From: Pyrenochaeta sp. MPI-SDFR-AT-0127
Taxonomy: Eukaryota; Ascomycota; Dothideomycetes; Pleosporales; Cucurbitariaceae
Assembly: GCA_020747015.1 (NCBI GenBank)
Contig: JAGTJM010000045.1
Location: forward strand, 124,001 to 188,000
Direction of reading: 5' to 3'
DNA length: 64,000 bases
A program made the translations under genes and the position numbers. The notes beneath the pieces are model-generated. The model was given only the letters and a program-made list of their open reading frames with translations. It did no database searches and had not been told where the DNA came from. Numbering within the stretch: the first letter of the stretch is position 1; each line of letters begins with the position of its first letter. This document shows, one piece after another, positions 33,049 to 44,393 of this stretch.

Positions 33049-34343
33049 CTATTTGCAAGTTCCGAAGCCCTTTTGACTGCAAACACGTTAGAAAATAACG
33101 ATCCGCATCAAGACAACTATGACTTACCATCACTCTTGCAGTTGTTATCTGTAGTTCCACAGAAGCCACCGCTGGAACAACATTGGCCATTGAACAGCCC
33201 AACGGCGTAGGTCAAACCTTTCGATGAGCCACATGAGCCATCCAGACTAGCAACGTTGAATTTCTGGCATCCGAAGCTGGAGCCCTTGCATACATAGCCT
33301 TTGGATCCTCCGCAAGTCCCATCAGGCGAGCTGTTGGTGGAAGTGCATGTTCCAAAAGCGCTTTGACAACCTGCACTACAGTGACCTATTGTTGAACCAC
33401 AGTAACATAAGGAGCTGCAGCAATCACCGAAGCCAGAGTCCTTGCACTGATACTTGTTGGTTCCTCCGCAGGTATCATTTAGAGAAAGCGATGGGTTTGT
33501 GCATTTTCCGAAAGCGGTCTACTATCTAGCTTAACAGTGACTACTACTGGAGCTACAAAATCCTGAAGAGCTGCAACAGTCGCCGAAGCTAGATTCTCTG
33601 CAGATACTTGTTTGTTCCACCACAAGATCCGTTAGGGCTGATACTACCTGGCGTTGGGGTGGATGCAGGATTGGTGGTGTTACTTGGCGGTAATGGAGTA
33701 GGCGAAGGAATGATGAATGTGCAACTGCCGGACTGGCATTTGCTATTGCTGCAAAAGTCCTCGCCTGTGCCACATAATCCCTCAGTATTGCAACAATCTC
33801 CCTATTTGTCACGCGCCGTATTCTGTGGGGAACCCCCCGAAAGCACCAGAAAAGCATGTCGTAGCATGGCAATCCTCGCTGATACGGTGAGTAGGAGATC
33901 GTCCGAAGGATATAGTATCTTACACCTGATCGCCACACTTTCATGTCTCTCCATTGCAACACTGTATGTCGGTACCAAGGCATGTTGTATTGTTGTACTG
34001 GGGACCGCAGAACCCGTCGTTTGCGACCGCAGGCTGTATACCTGTCCGAACGTGAGCATATACATGAGGCGTAGAGCCTCAGTTTACCTACATCCTTTCA
34101 CACAGTAGTCTGTGCTGTGCTTGTTTTAATGTCGGAGCATCCTTTGTTCACGGTAGGGTTCAACTCAAAGAACTTTGCCACCCTTATAGAATACCTCAAC
34201 GCCAGCTCAAAGCATGTGTAGTAGTTGACCTCTTTGGTGGTCGATTAGAACCTGCACACAATTTCACCAGGATTAGCCGCTGCTTGCGCATAGGATGTGA
34301 AGATCCCGATGGCTGCCGCCAAAGACGAGATGCGGACGACCAT
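33049..34343 (-). pseudogene. Decayed secreted LysM/CBM18 (hevein-like) chitin-binding gene
   Basis: On the minus strand an ATG at 34343 opens a signal peptide (MVVRISSLAAAIGIF), followed by a LysM-like domain (about 34240-34115, ELNPTVNKGCSDI) and several Cys-rich hevein-type chitin-binding modules, recognisable by C-C-SS-x-G-F-C/CGGTNKY-type motifs between 34030 and 33110. A Ser/Thr/Pro linker lies near 33640-33720. The frame is broken repeatedly: TAA at 34245-34247 just after the signal peptide, a frameshift near 34111-34121, TGA at 33941-33943 where a Trp is expected, a frameshift near 33600, and a cluster of stops at 33520-33533. Some GT-AG introns remain visible. It once coded for a chitin-binding secreted protein of the effector type; it is very unlikely to make it now. 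Confidence 0.8.
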
Positions 34344-35702
34344 TTCACAGTTGGATGAGGCGAAGTGGAATTGCTGGTTGATTCCATACTGCTCTTAATC
34401 AAGTAAACAGCACCACATATGGCCTACATATTGAAAATGCTTCTAGTCGCATGGTAGTCAAGCGAGTCTGCCTCGACCAGGGATATCATCGGGCGTACTG
34501 GAAAGTATCCTCGCAATCTCTGAAGTTTGTCTTTAAGCTATTGAAGCGACAGTTTCGTGCCGTTTGATTAGAGTCTTTCATAAGATTCGCCCGAGAATAA
34601 ACATACCAACCCGCCTTGCTACCAGATAACAAGGCCGTGGTAGGGGCCGATTTAGAAGTGTGTTATGTTAAGGTATGGTGTTCTGGCCCGCTGGGAGTGC
34701 TAGCTCTGTTTGGGAAACAAGCACCGCAGGTATGATGGTGAGCAGTAGACTTGGCAGGCACGATATATCTTGAACTGTGCCGCACACCAACCTATTCTAA
34801 CACACCGAAGAGGGGAAAATTTTCTTTCGTTGCATTCTTCATCAAATCAGCCTCCCATCAGTCAGCCTCCGCTATGTCTACCGATCCACACAAATGTATT
34901 CGTCAGGATCTATTATGGCGCCTGCGTTGGAATGTCTTGGATGGTCAGGTCTGGGTCACGGTAATGCTGTATGACGAGGGAGAAGTCTCCTAACCGAACG
35001 GCTTTTGGACCCCTCGACTATTACAATTTCATAAATACGAGGCACAACGCAAATTCGACGAGGATTTTTCCAAAATGCATCCTTTTGTGGTAAGCCTAAT
35101 CAGATGTAAGGCTTTTAGAGACACGGATATGAAAACATAAACGTTACCATCCTCACACATACATGTTCCAAAAACCATCAGTGACCGGGTTATCGCCTGG
35201 ATATTTCAAGGCTATTGTTCAGATTAGGTTTATTCCCTTTACCTGCTGTCAAGTTTGTTGCACTAGCAGGCTTTTGCGGTGTCTCACCTCGCAAGGAGAG
35301 ATGTTAAGTTGGACAACTAATCATGACACTCCAAAATGTTGTACATGATGACATACATTCCCAATGACTGAATAGTCCCGTTAAAAACACTGCCAAATCT
35401 TCAAATGTTATCACTTTCATTGTTGTTAGAGACGGAAGTTTTCAGATTTAACGATAAATGAACCACCATGGACGCTCCGTCCATCGAAGCACACCTGGGA
35501 TCACATCTAATAACGAAGATTCCATTGTGGATTGCGCGAAGTATCATTGATTGTCCTAATTCAATACAGTTTCAGGAGTGAACAAATGTTTGTCAACGCC
35601 AACCGTGCAAGACCGCTAAGAATCACGTGCCATTCTACTAATATTATATTGGCAGCTCTGAGAAAAGTCATCAGCGTCACTCAGTAATTTTCACAACCGG
35701 GC
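34344..35702. other. AT-rich gene-poor stretch
   Basis: Only short ORFs occur, such as 34751-34993, without motif or signal peptide. The sequence is AT-richer than the flanking housekeeping regions. A perfect 7-bp inverted repeat (ATGGACG) sits near 35467. No transposon feature was recognised. Confidence 0.45.
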
Positions 35703-36002
35703 CTACAACTTGTTTCCACTATCTTTCTTCATTAGCTTTGAAATCCAAGCAACGATCTTGCGGCCCGGATGCTTCGGTTTCTCGCGGTAGGATCTAGCCA
35801 TCTGTGCTTCCTCCTGTTTATCTAGATCAGACATAGACTTTGCTTTCTTAGCCGGAGCCATGGATTCGGAAACTGAGCCAGACTGAGCGTGCCGTGGACG
35901 AAGTGAGTTTGACGATAGGGTGCGATGTGGCGTGCTGCCGAAATGAACATGCATAGTTCGCTGCATGGAGGGAGCTGCAATATTTGTAGTCGATGATGTC
36001 AT
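35703..36002 (-). CDS. Small basic hypothetical protein (99 aa)
   Basis: This single-exon ORF has a Ser/Thr/His-rich N-terminal half and a charged C-terminal half (MAPAKKAKSMSDLDKQEEAQ, then a Lys-rich amphipathic tail KIVAWISKLMKK). It has no Cys, no signal peptide and no membrane span. The organised C-terminal region, with alternating charged and hydrophobic residues, makes a chance ORF less likely. I recognise no family. It sits alone in an AT-rich region. Confidence 0.45.
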   Translation of the reverse strand: MTSSTTNIAAPSMQRTMHVHFGSTPHRTLSSNSLRPRHAQSGSVSESMAPAKKAKSMSDLDKQEEAQMARSYREKPKHPGRKIVAWISKLMKKDSGNKL

Positions 36003-37393
36003 ATTGTTGTTGTGGAGAAGTGGAAGTTTGTAAGTTGAATCTGCGCCTGGTGGTGAATCGAGATGGCGTTACTTTACTTTGTGTGAAATTCGTTGCTATG
36101 CTCGTTAGCGATAGTTGTGAAAAGTGAGAACTAGGAAGTTTCTTAAGTGAAGTCTGAGGTCGCTTCTGCAAGAGCATTGTGCGTTGGGCATTGACTTGTG
36201 ATGATTTCATATGGTTTGTTGTTACGGCATTCACAACGAACAGTGTAATTATCATATAGCAGGCACCGAAGATAAAGGCTTCGTTTGATGTGCAAATTGA
36301 CCAAACTTAACAGCTGAAGTACTCAGCTAGTGCTATGGATGAAGCTATCGACGAGACAATATTAGTCTAAAAGCACAAAGTCATGTTAAAGTATATAGTT
36401 CCGTCCTGGACACTCGACACTATAGTTCGTTTGGGAACAAGTATTTCAGTCGCATGAAGTGCATAAGATAATGCGGTTGCCATTTTATTCTCGGCACAAT
36501 GACTCGGTACGTTTGAAGGTACTGTATTCTCCACACGTTTGAGATCTGAGCCAGCGTATGATCTAGAGGAATGACCCGAGGAAATTGTTACTCCAGGCAA
36601 CATCGGCACCGCGGTCATGGTATGGCTCAAGACCCTCGATAAGCCACTCCGCAAATCGCAATGCGAACATGCCGATGATGAGAAGTTCAGGGTTCGACGG
36701 TTTGTACGGGTTGGTGGGACTGATGTGGTGGCTTGTGCAATTTCTGACGGCGGAGTGTGCCGAGGAAATGTGAAGCTCTTTACTGCCGATGCATTGTCCT
36801 CAGTTTGAATGTACTGGAGAAGAGGAATGAAGAGTGGGTGTCCTCTGCGTGTATCAGCCATGCCGAGTATTTTCAGGTTTAGCTGGAGCAGGAGACCCAG
36901 GCGCAAACGACCCCAGTGGTTAGCAGTAAAGGTCATTCACAGTCAATGTGAATTGTCCAGTACACGCAACTGTAGTCGTTGTCAATGCGGGCGCGATTAT
37001 GCAACCTAGATAGTATTGTGCCACGGTGCATCATGCCGGTACACATTCACAGCGTCTCCGTTCTTATCATGATGAGCCGCAGCATCGCGGATCAACGCTA
37101 GACGGCTTTAAAAATAGTGACGATGAAGCAAACGGGTCGTTCAGCCCGGGTGGTTCTATCTGCTGGGAGTGTTTGGCCAAGGCGACTTTGCCGCTTTCGG
37201 GCCTTCAAGCGAGGATGAGTCGAAATGATATCTCAATCCATGTAAGCCTTGCATGCACCGCCCGATTCTCCATGCAAATAAGTCTTATAAGAGGCGTGCC
37301 CATGAACCAATATTCTAATGTAGTATCACGTTCTTCCAAGCTGCATAACGATCCTCAACGGAATCATACTCGCGCTTTTGGTGTTCGACAGCC
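36003..37393. other. Stretch with one weak ORF
   Basis: Besides the weak minus-strand ORF listed at 36367-36936, nothing supports a gene. The upstream flank of the glycosyltransferase (37010-37390) should hold its promoter. Confidence 0.4.
36367..36936 (-). CDS. Hypothetical ORF (189 aa), weak
   Basis: This ORF is open for 189 codons; a second in-frame ATG about 25 codons in (MADTRRGHP) is a possible start. Composition is Ser/Thr-rich with no motif, signal peptide or membrane span. The length is above the background of this AT-rich region, the only support. It may be a chance ORF. Confidence 0.25.
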   Translation of the reverse strand: MTFTANHWGRLRLGLLLQLNLKILGMADTRRGHPLFIPLLQYIQTEDNASAVKSFTFPRHTPPSEIAQATTSVPPTRTNRRTLNFSSSACSHCDLRSGLSRVLSHTMTAVPMLPGVTISSGHSSRSYAGSDLKRVENTVPSNVPSHCAENKMATALSYALHATEILVPKRTIVSSVQDGTIYFNMTLCF

Positions 37394-38611
37394 ATGACGT
37401 ACTCTGCAATTCCAGGGACATCAACCATTGCAAGCACAACACTTGCACTGGACGACTGCGTACAAAAAATCCCCGAATCGCTCGAGAACCCCAACCCGCC
37501 GACAGTAGGCTCAAAATCCATCTTCGCATTCTGGCACTCCGGTCTGCACAGCCTGCCCCCTTATCTTCTCCGCAATGTGCTCAATTGGCATCGAAGATTT
37601 TCCTCAACAGGATGGACCATATACGTACTGAACACAATCGACGGCTCACGTCTCAATGTCTCCAATTTCATTGACACAGCATCGTCAGAGAATGTACCTG
37701 AGGCCTTCCAAAAGCACACGTTGAACGGTACATACGCTGCGCAGCACACTTCAGATCTTATACGTTATCCATTGCTCCTCAAATATGGCGGAGTCTACCT
37801 TGACGTCGGCATCTTGCAATTCGGTGATATTGATTGGCTATGGACGAATCATATAGTAAATCCCGATTCACAATTCGATTTCGCAGGCTTTACGATGGGC
37901 GATCCGCCAGCAGGCATTTCAATTGTCAATTTTGCATTCATGTGCGGTCCAGGAAACCCACTTGTTCGGCGAGCGCACCACATCCTGCTCAAGCTCTGGG
38001 AAGGAAAGAAAAATACTACTGGCATGCACCAACATCCACTGGTAAACCATCTGGAGCTGATGCATGTCCCACAGGAGGTTGCCGTCGATGATGAAGGACA
38101 AGACAAGATGGTGATCAACGACGCGGTTATGACAGACTATGCAATTCAAATTCAGTGTATGGCCGCTGCGCAGCGCTGGTTCGATGTCGAGGCTGCTTGG
38201 GATGGACCAAAATATACGCGTGAGCGCTGCTGGCTGTATAGCATGATGGATGGCGCATTTGCCCACGAGCAGGTCACCAGTTGGAGCGGACAGCGACAGT
38301 ACGACTTGCTCAGACAGAAGATACCCGTCGATGAAGCAATCGAAAGCGATGATCAAGTTTTTGCCAGGAAGATGATCCAGAACTCGATAGCAAACAGTTG
38401 GTGTCTAAAGCTTGGTCATGGATTCTCGGCAAAGCTCTTTGGTGCGGATACACTAGGTATGTTGTGGCGGAAGAACGACGGAAGCGATTGTGAAGAAGGT
38501 ACATACGCCGGCTGGCTACGATGGGCTGAGGTACACTGCAAGCAAGATAACGTACCTAAGCCGTTGGACATACCCGTGTTTGAACCTACGATGAGAGGTC
38601 GTCTCTTATAG
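37394..38611 (+). CDS. Capsular-polysaccharide-synthesis-like glycosyltransferase
   Basis: This 405-aa single-exon protein has the Caps_synth/GT32-like fold: the N-terminal SIFAFWHSG...LPPYLLRNVLNWHRRF...GWTIYVLN block, then HTSDLIRYPLLLKYGGVYLDVG, where the usual metal-binding D-x-D of GT32 reads D-V-G, as is typical of this fungal subgroup. NFAFMCGPGNPLVRRAHHILLKLW matches the acceptor-side region. No signal peptide or membrane anchor is visible, so it is predicted to be cytosolic or peripherally attached. The acceptor sugar is unknown. The start MTYSAIPGTSTI resembles other fungal members (SxIPG). It is likely expressed on its own; no partner genes are adjacent. Confidence 0.85.
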   Translation: MTYSAIPGTSTIASTTLALDDCVQKIPESLENPNPPTVGSKSIFAFWHSGLHSLPPYLLRNVLNWHRRFSSTGWTIYVLNTIDGSRLNVSNFIDTASSENVPEAFQKHTLNGTYAAQHTSDLIRYPLLLKYGGVYLDVGILQFGDIDWLWTNHIVNPDSQFDFAGFTMGDPPAGISIVNFAFMCGPGNPLVRRAHHILLKLWEGKKNTTGMHQHPLVNHLELMHVPQEVAVDDEGQDKMVINDAVMTDYAIQIQCMAAAQRWFDVEAAWDGPKYTRERCWLYSMMDGAFAHEQVTSWSGQRQYDLLRQKIPVDEAIESDDQVFARKMIQNSIANSWCLKLGHGFSAKLFGADTLGMLWRKNDGSDCEEGTYAGWLRWAEVHCKQDNVPKPLDIPVFEPTMRGRLL

Positions 38612-39218
38612 CCTTAGCGAACGAACAAGTCTGTACCACCACAATTTGAGAAGAGAAGAATTTGAGATATCAAATGAGGACAAAAGTATAGAGCACATAG
38701 ATCGTATGATAATGAGGTTAAAAGCTTTCCCAATATGATTCGTGCAGTTCGTTGGAGCTACGTTCTGCCCACGCTGTCATCTATCGCCTGCGAAGTGTTA
38801 ACATCTAAGTGCTGAAATAGCCCAAAGCTCTGCAGGCACTGGATCTTTTTTTTGGTAGTTGAAGAGGTCAGTTGTTTACGTAAAATATCATGAATGTTCG
38901 ATCAGCTGAAAATAATCAAGAAGTGTGGCGCGCACCACACGTTAAACTCCACCATACGCGAGAGAACGGGACGTCGCACCACAATCGCAGCTGGGATAGG
39001 ACAGGGATCCGAACCAACCAGAGCCAGTTGATAGAGCATTCGGTCCCATGAAACATCCATGCCTCAACGGCTGCAGGAGAACAGCTTGAGCTGTTGTCAG
39101 CATAAATTAGAGCGCAACAGTACTCACCCGACGAACGGTTCATCTTTGCTATCAAGGCGGCAGATATTGATCCTCAACAGTTCGCACTCAAAGAAATTCC
39201 TGCCATATAGATGAAACA
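38612..39218. other. Intergenic stretch with a tRNA-like fragment
   Basis: No gene seen. A hairpin (stem GGGATCCGAA with TTCGGTCCC, one bulge) at 39004-39047 encloses a tRNA D-arm-like sequence; see findings. Confidence 0.5.
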
Positions 39219-41531
39219 ATGAGTAATGCAAAGAAAAAGCGCACAGAGAAGACAAATGTGACCGAGCAGGTAGGCGAGCTGCCGACACAGACAGCAGAAG
39301 CCGGTTGGAAACGCAAAACTCCCGGATGGCGTTTTTCCATTCTACTCTTCGCTACCTCAACTTGCCTCGTTCTCATAATCAATGTTAGTGTTGCGATATA
39401 TGCTGTATCGCAGTATGGTTGGAAACCCAGGTTCGGATTCAAGCCGGTCTTCACTGGCGATTGCAACAAGACAAAACGGATAAACACCATCCTTCACTTG
39501 GTCATCAATATACTGAGTTCTATTTTGCTCAGTGGCAGCAACTACTCGATGCAAGTCCTCACTGCGCCGTACAGAGACCAAATCGACAAAGCTCACTCGA
39601 AACGAACATGGCTTGACATCGGCGTTCAGAGCGTTCGAAATCTGAAGGCACTGAGTTGTAAATGGAAACTATTCTGGTGGCTCTTCGCGTTCTCCTCTGT
39701 TCCATTACATTTATTGTAAGGCCTGCGCTTTGCCAGTGGCCGATCTTGAGCTAATGAACGGATAGCTACAACTCCATCTTCTCGCAATCTTGGACGCGTC
39801 AAGCATACGTTGCTGCGCTAGTCAACGAGGATTTTATAGAAGGAGGGTCATTTGATGCTGGCTGGTTTGAAAGAAGATACAGTGGTGGACGGCACCTACT
39901 GGAAGATATCCAGGCGAACGCCTCCTTGTATGAAAAGCTCGATGTTCTGGAGTGTGTCAAAGCATACGACAAGAAGGCGCTCCTCGACCGGAAACATGTC
40001 ATGGTAGTAACCACAACTCCACGGCAACAGGTCACTTCCAGGTCCTCATACGCAGTGAATGCAACACTTCCAAATGGACGTATCAATTCTTTGTATGCTC
40101 TTGAAGTAGATGAGAGTACCTTCGCATCTTGGCCTCCATCGTCGTGGATGTGCCCTACTTCTGAGAAATGCAATCCTACAGAACAACTTGCACGAGGCCA
40201 AGTATGGCATCCCTTCAGCGGCAATGTGACAGTTGAATATTGTTTGAGCAACTACATTGGGGAAAAATGTACACTGGATTTCTGTAAGTACATCTCTATG
40301 CAGCATTTCTTCTAGACTAACTGAGTAGCTTTCGGCCTTATCATCATTGTGAGCTTGTGCAATTTGGTGAAGTTCTGCTGCATGATATTGGTTTGGTCCA
40401 ACGATCCAGGATCTTCATTACAAAAGCCAGTTCTTACGGTTGGGGATGCTGTTTGCTCTTTTCTGGATGCTCCCGACCAAGAAACTTCCGGCGTGTGTCT
40501 TGCCAACAAGTGGTATGTCAAGTCAAATTGGATCAAGCAGACCCAAGAAACGCCTCGATCCCTCATATGGGAGCCTCAGCCCTTTCGGTGGTGCCTTGCT
40601 TGCGGCCGTTGGAGATGGATATCTTTTTACATACTGTACGATGCTCTGATGACGGCATATAGCTATAAATGCTGACGAGGTTTAGCTCCGGTGTAACCGT
40701 CATACTGTCAGTTTTCCTGTTGAAGACTGGGTTGAACAGTAGCCTTGGAACTTCTTACGATTCTGAGGAGTGGCTACAATCTGGATTTGGGGTCGCCAAC
40801 ATTGAACAAGACGCCAAGTTCGTCGCTTTTGATGATGACGAGCAGTACAAGCCCGATTCGTTGATCAGCAATATCATCCTGGCTAATCTTCCTCAATTAA
40901 TAGTCTCTTTTGTGTTCTTATTGTGAGTTATGTCCACGATGCAAATTTTCGGGCGACTTGACTGATTGAGGATAGGTATAACAACATCCTTACATCAATG
41001 ACTCTGGCAAAGGAATGGTCTGACTTCGCCTACGATCGTAAGACCTTACGAGTCTCAAATCCCTCGGGCATCCAACGTGGGACATATTTCCTTCAATTAC
41101 CGTATCGATATGCAGTACCACTGCTACTTGGATCAATCATTCTACATTGGCTGATCTCTCAAGCTTTATTCTTAGACCGGCGCGTCGTAGCGTCGATCTG
41201 GTGGGGCATACCGTACACTGAAAGTCTACGTGGTTCAGTTGCCACGGTCGGATACTCACCCTTGGCCGTGCTCGTCGCTTTGATCTGGGGAATAGTCATG
41301 GTGCTTGCTCTGGTTGCCATGGGATTTCGAAGGTACAAGCCAGGAATACCACTCGTAGGCAGCTGTAGCGCTGCGATAAGCGCTGCGTGTCATCCAGATC
41401 CATCGGAAGGCAATATCACGCGCGGTCCACTGTTGTGGGGAGTTATTTCTCCAGAGGGAGTGAGCATAGGACATTGCTCGTTTTCTAGTAAAGATGTCGT
41501 ATTGCCCGAATCAGGTCGCCAGTATGCTTGA
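39219..41531 (+). CDS. Multi-pass fungal membrane protein (DUF6536 type)
   Basis: This is a 704-aa membrane protein. Exons 39219-39715, 39766-40283, 40329-40635, 40686-40922 and 40976-41531 join in phase, with introns of 45-53 nt. The first 40 residues are basic and polar, then a transmembrane segment (FSILLFATSTCLVLIINVSVAIY); further spans occur at about residues 85-105, 155-170, 340-365, 435-455, 505-520, 560-585 and 605-640. The block GDCNKTKRINTILHLVINILSS...NYSMQVLTAPYR is characteristic of the DUF6536 family, abundant in Pezizomycotina and of unknown function. An extracellular Cys-containing loop (WMCPTSEKCN) lies between spans. No enzymatic motif is visible. Confidence 0.85.
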
Positions 41532-42101
41532 TCATTTTGAAACATATTCGCAAAACAATGAATTTCAACATCAGAAATCGTGAAGTAATTGGCGTGGTTT
41601 TTTTAGGTACGGTGAAGAGCTTATTTCACAAAATGTTGTCTCGGTGGCGATCGTGTAATGGAGTGGTCCTGAGTCTCTTTGAAAGGCCTGCGAGCTGCAA
41701 TAAGATGGTGATCGCGACGACGTGGTTATAATATCTAAATGCAAGGGCCCGCTTTTAGTTAAAAGTATTCACAGCACATTACACATAAAGATCATAGCAA
41801 GTCTTGAAGTGTAAAAAGATTATGGTGGCTTTGATGGAAAGCCCCCATCATAAATTTTCGCTCTGGTAGGGTTGTATTGACAAAGTGAAGCCATTACCTG
41901 TCTCCTAATATTTACCCTTATACTGTCGCCTGTATATTATCCATTTTTCTGTCCTTTATCCTTTTGTCTGTCCTTTATCCTTTTGTCTGTCCTTTGTGCT
42001 GTCATTCATCCTCCACTGCCTACACTATCACGTTAAAAAACATCCTTTAAATGGAGACTAGAGTTAAAATATGCGACGTACCTATCCCTTCTGCCCAGCC
42101 A
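41532..42101. other. Intergenic stretch with a 19-bp tandem repeat
   Basis: No gene seen. It is T-rich between 41880 and 42020, where the tandem repeat listed separately lies. Confidence 0.55.
41949..41997. repeat. 19-bp tandem repeat (2.5 copies)
   Basis: The unit CTGTCCTTTATCCTTTTGT occurs twice exactly and then partially a third time. It is a short minisatellite in a T-rich spacer downstream of the membrane-protein gene. Confidence 0.85.
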
Positions 42102-42359
42102 TCAAACCATTTCCTCTGGTTCCTTATCTCCGTCAAGTTCGCAGGACTGGCGCACTTCAAGTCCGGCTTCTAGTGTTTCATTCATGACCGGTCCGTTTGT
42201 CGCTGTCGTGGGCGTTGCATGATTCTCGAGTCGGCATGCGCATTGCGCGTGAGGGGAGCAGCGTATTGTTGGTGGGAACCAACGATTAATGACGGAGATG
42301 AGCACCATTACGAGTACGTTGAATAGATTGATGATGGATTCGCTGGATAAAAAGCTCAT
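42102..42359 (-). CDS. Small single-span membrane protein candidate (85 aa)
   Basis: The ORF starting at MSFLSSESI has a hydrophobic segment at about residues 9-24 (LFNVLVMVLISVI), followed by NRWFPPTIRC and a polar tail with three cysteines and an acidic C-terminus (DGDKEPEEMV). The frame is open upstream to 42485, but the internal ATG gives the more natural protein. It could be a signal-anchored small membrane protein. No family is recognised. Confidence 0.4.
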   Translation of the reverse strand: MSFLSSESIINLFNVLVMVLISVINRWFPPTIRCSPHAQCACRLENHATPTTATNGPVMNETLEAGLEVRQSCELDGDKEPEEMV

Positions 42360-43505
42360 GGCGTGTATGCTGATTGATGCTGATGCGCTAGTTGGACTAT
42401 GTAAATGAAGACCTTGGAGCGTAGAACTCGCAGATGGCCAGCAAAACTCACAGCAGAGAGGGAAAGTTAAATACATCATTGCCATGACTCAACAACTCCA
42501 AATCGCCACGAGGCTAAACATTTGTACATCGTGGGACTGGGCGTGGACGACGAAATGGTTGGGTCAACTGTCAGTCGGGACCTGGAGAATATCCGCGGCC
42601 CCCTCAGCCACCTATCCATTCAGTCATAGTCCCAATGTTATGGTTGAGTGCCTTTCTGAAGCGATTGCTGCCTGTAGCCTATAGAGGGTATAGAAGGGTG
42701 ATTAAGAGTGCAAGGGGACGTGAAGGTCACGACGTTGACGCCCAAAGCAGCCGGAAGCGGAGCTTCATATGGTTGACCGCTTCTCAGTTTGCGACTCAAA
42801 AGGCTCAAGGAAGGGCCAATTTAACACAAAACTTGGCCCAGAAAACAGCTTGTTATTTTGTGTCTCCCAACCCCGTCCAGTGACCTAACCCAGGTCATGG
42901 GAACCGCTCAGCCTCGAATTAGACGGCTGTGTCTAGTCCACCAAACGTGCTGGACCGCTTCCCCCGCGGGAACTCATAAAAGTTTCTACATTCAGCCACC
43001 CTGGTGCGACGGGCGTGATCGAAAGCCAGTACGGGGAATATGGTGTCATTCAGTGATATCACAGAAAGCAACTGTACCTTTCCAACATCGACTCGATAAA
43101 GGCAAGCGTCGGCATGATACATCGGCATCGGCAGCCGGGACAGGGGCCGCAAGTAACATAAGGCAGCACGAGTATCACGCTCCAAGAAAGGTACAACCAG
43201 GAGGGCTACTCTGACACGCTGACCGATGGCGCCACGGCATAACTCAACCCAATGCTACGTCGACAGGAACGCCTTGTGCATCGCCGATAAGATTTAAAAT
43301 ATCAAGCGTAACATTGATAAGATCTAATCAATCAAGGCTAACGTTTCAGTCGACCTACTACACCGGAGATTCTGAACAAGCCTCAAGCTCATATACACTG
43401 TCATGGGCACCTAGAGAGCTCTAAAACACAATCAGAACTCTTACCTTCATGCCCACCGACTGCTTCCTAGCCTTGTTCTTATCTACCAAATGAGTACAAC
43501 GACCT
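42360..43505. other. Gene-poor stretch
   Basis: ORFs of up to 118 codons occur on both strands (for example 42858-43214 plus), with no motif, signal peptide or splice-consistent neighbours. No RNA gene or repeat was recognised. Confidence 0.4.
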
Positions 43506-43790
43506 CTACTCCGCCGTCAATCTCCTCACCAACCCTTTTGCCGCTTGCTTCACCTTCGTCTTCGCCTTCCGCGCCGCCGCCTTGTCATCCTCCTTCTGCA
43601 TCGTGGAGAGTTGCTCGTAGTGAACAAAGTCTGAGAATTCGGTGGGATGGCAGCGACACGGCTGCGTGCCGTTTGCTGAGGTGGAGTTAGTCAAGGAAGG
43701 GTCTTTGGAAGTGGTTGCTGTTGATACATGGCGAGCTTCGGGTCGGGAGACAGGGCCCTTGGGGTTCAGGACTTTGATTTGGCTAGACAT
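43506..43790 (-). CDS. Small hypothetical protein (94 aa)
   Basis: This single-exon ORF begins MSSQIKVLNPKGPVS and ends in a Lys/Ala-rich amphipathic stretch (KAAARKAKTKVKQAAKGLVRRL). A CRCHP segment in the middle carries its only two cysteines. There is no signal peptide or membrane span. The basic helical C-terminus suggests nucleic-acid or membrane-surface binding, but this is only a guess. Family not recognised. Confidence 0.45.
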   Translation of the reverse strand: MSSQIKVLNPKGPVSRPEARHVSTATTSKDPSLTNSTSANGTQPCRCHPTEFSDFVHYEQLSTMQKEDDKAAARKAKTKVKQAAKGLVRRLTAE

Positions 43791-44393
43791 TATGGATCAG
43801 TGGCGAGTTCAAGATAGGTGGAATCTACGGTATCTTTTTGCTTTGGATATTGTGCAGTCTGAGTATGTGGAGTTTCTGAGTATTGAATACTGGAAGGGTT
43901 AGGTTTAAGATTGAATAAATCCATCATGGAATGACTCTTGTTGATGAACAATGTGTCAGTCTATGGGTGAACAGTGTATGGTAGTTGCAATGGTATAGAG
44001 TAGGAGGATTGACCAAAATTCAACATTGTATGGCTGGTCAGCGTGATAAAGAATACAGTCAGTGCTGTGTTGCGCTAATCTCATGTCCTGTGGCCTTCGA
44101 CAGTACACTAGTGGCTTAGTGTCGTCGCATTTAAGATATGCTTTTCATGCTACTTAGTTGTATCAACAATATCAGCAGATTACCCTCAATAGGGATGGAT
44201 CTTTTTAGATTTTTTTTTGGTCATTCACTGGCTTGGATTTCCTGCCTTACTCATTAACCAAGAGACGCCAATCTGTATTACCGAAAACCCTGCAAACCTA
44301 GCAGATACGCCCCGAAGACCATGTGCAGACATTTTTTGGTTACTTGGCTCACAATGATCAATCCTTGGTAAACTGATCACAACTATCAACATC
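43791..44393. other. Intergenic stretch
   Basis: No gene seen; ORFs here are short or are antisense shadows of the tetraspanin's last exon. It holds the tetraspanin 3' flank. Confidence 0.5.

Noticed and set aside
35462..35482. Inverted repeat ATGGACG/CGTCCAT
   Set aside because: A 7-bp perfect palindromic stem is expected by chance in 64 kb and nothing around it suggests function.
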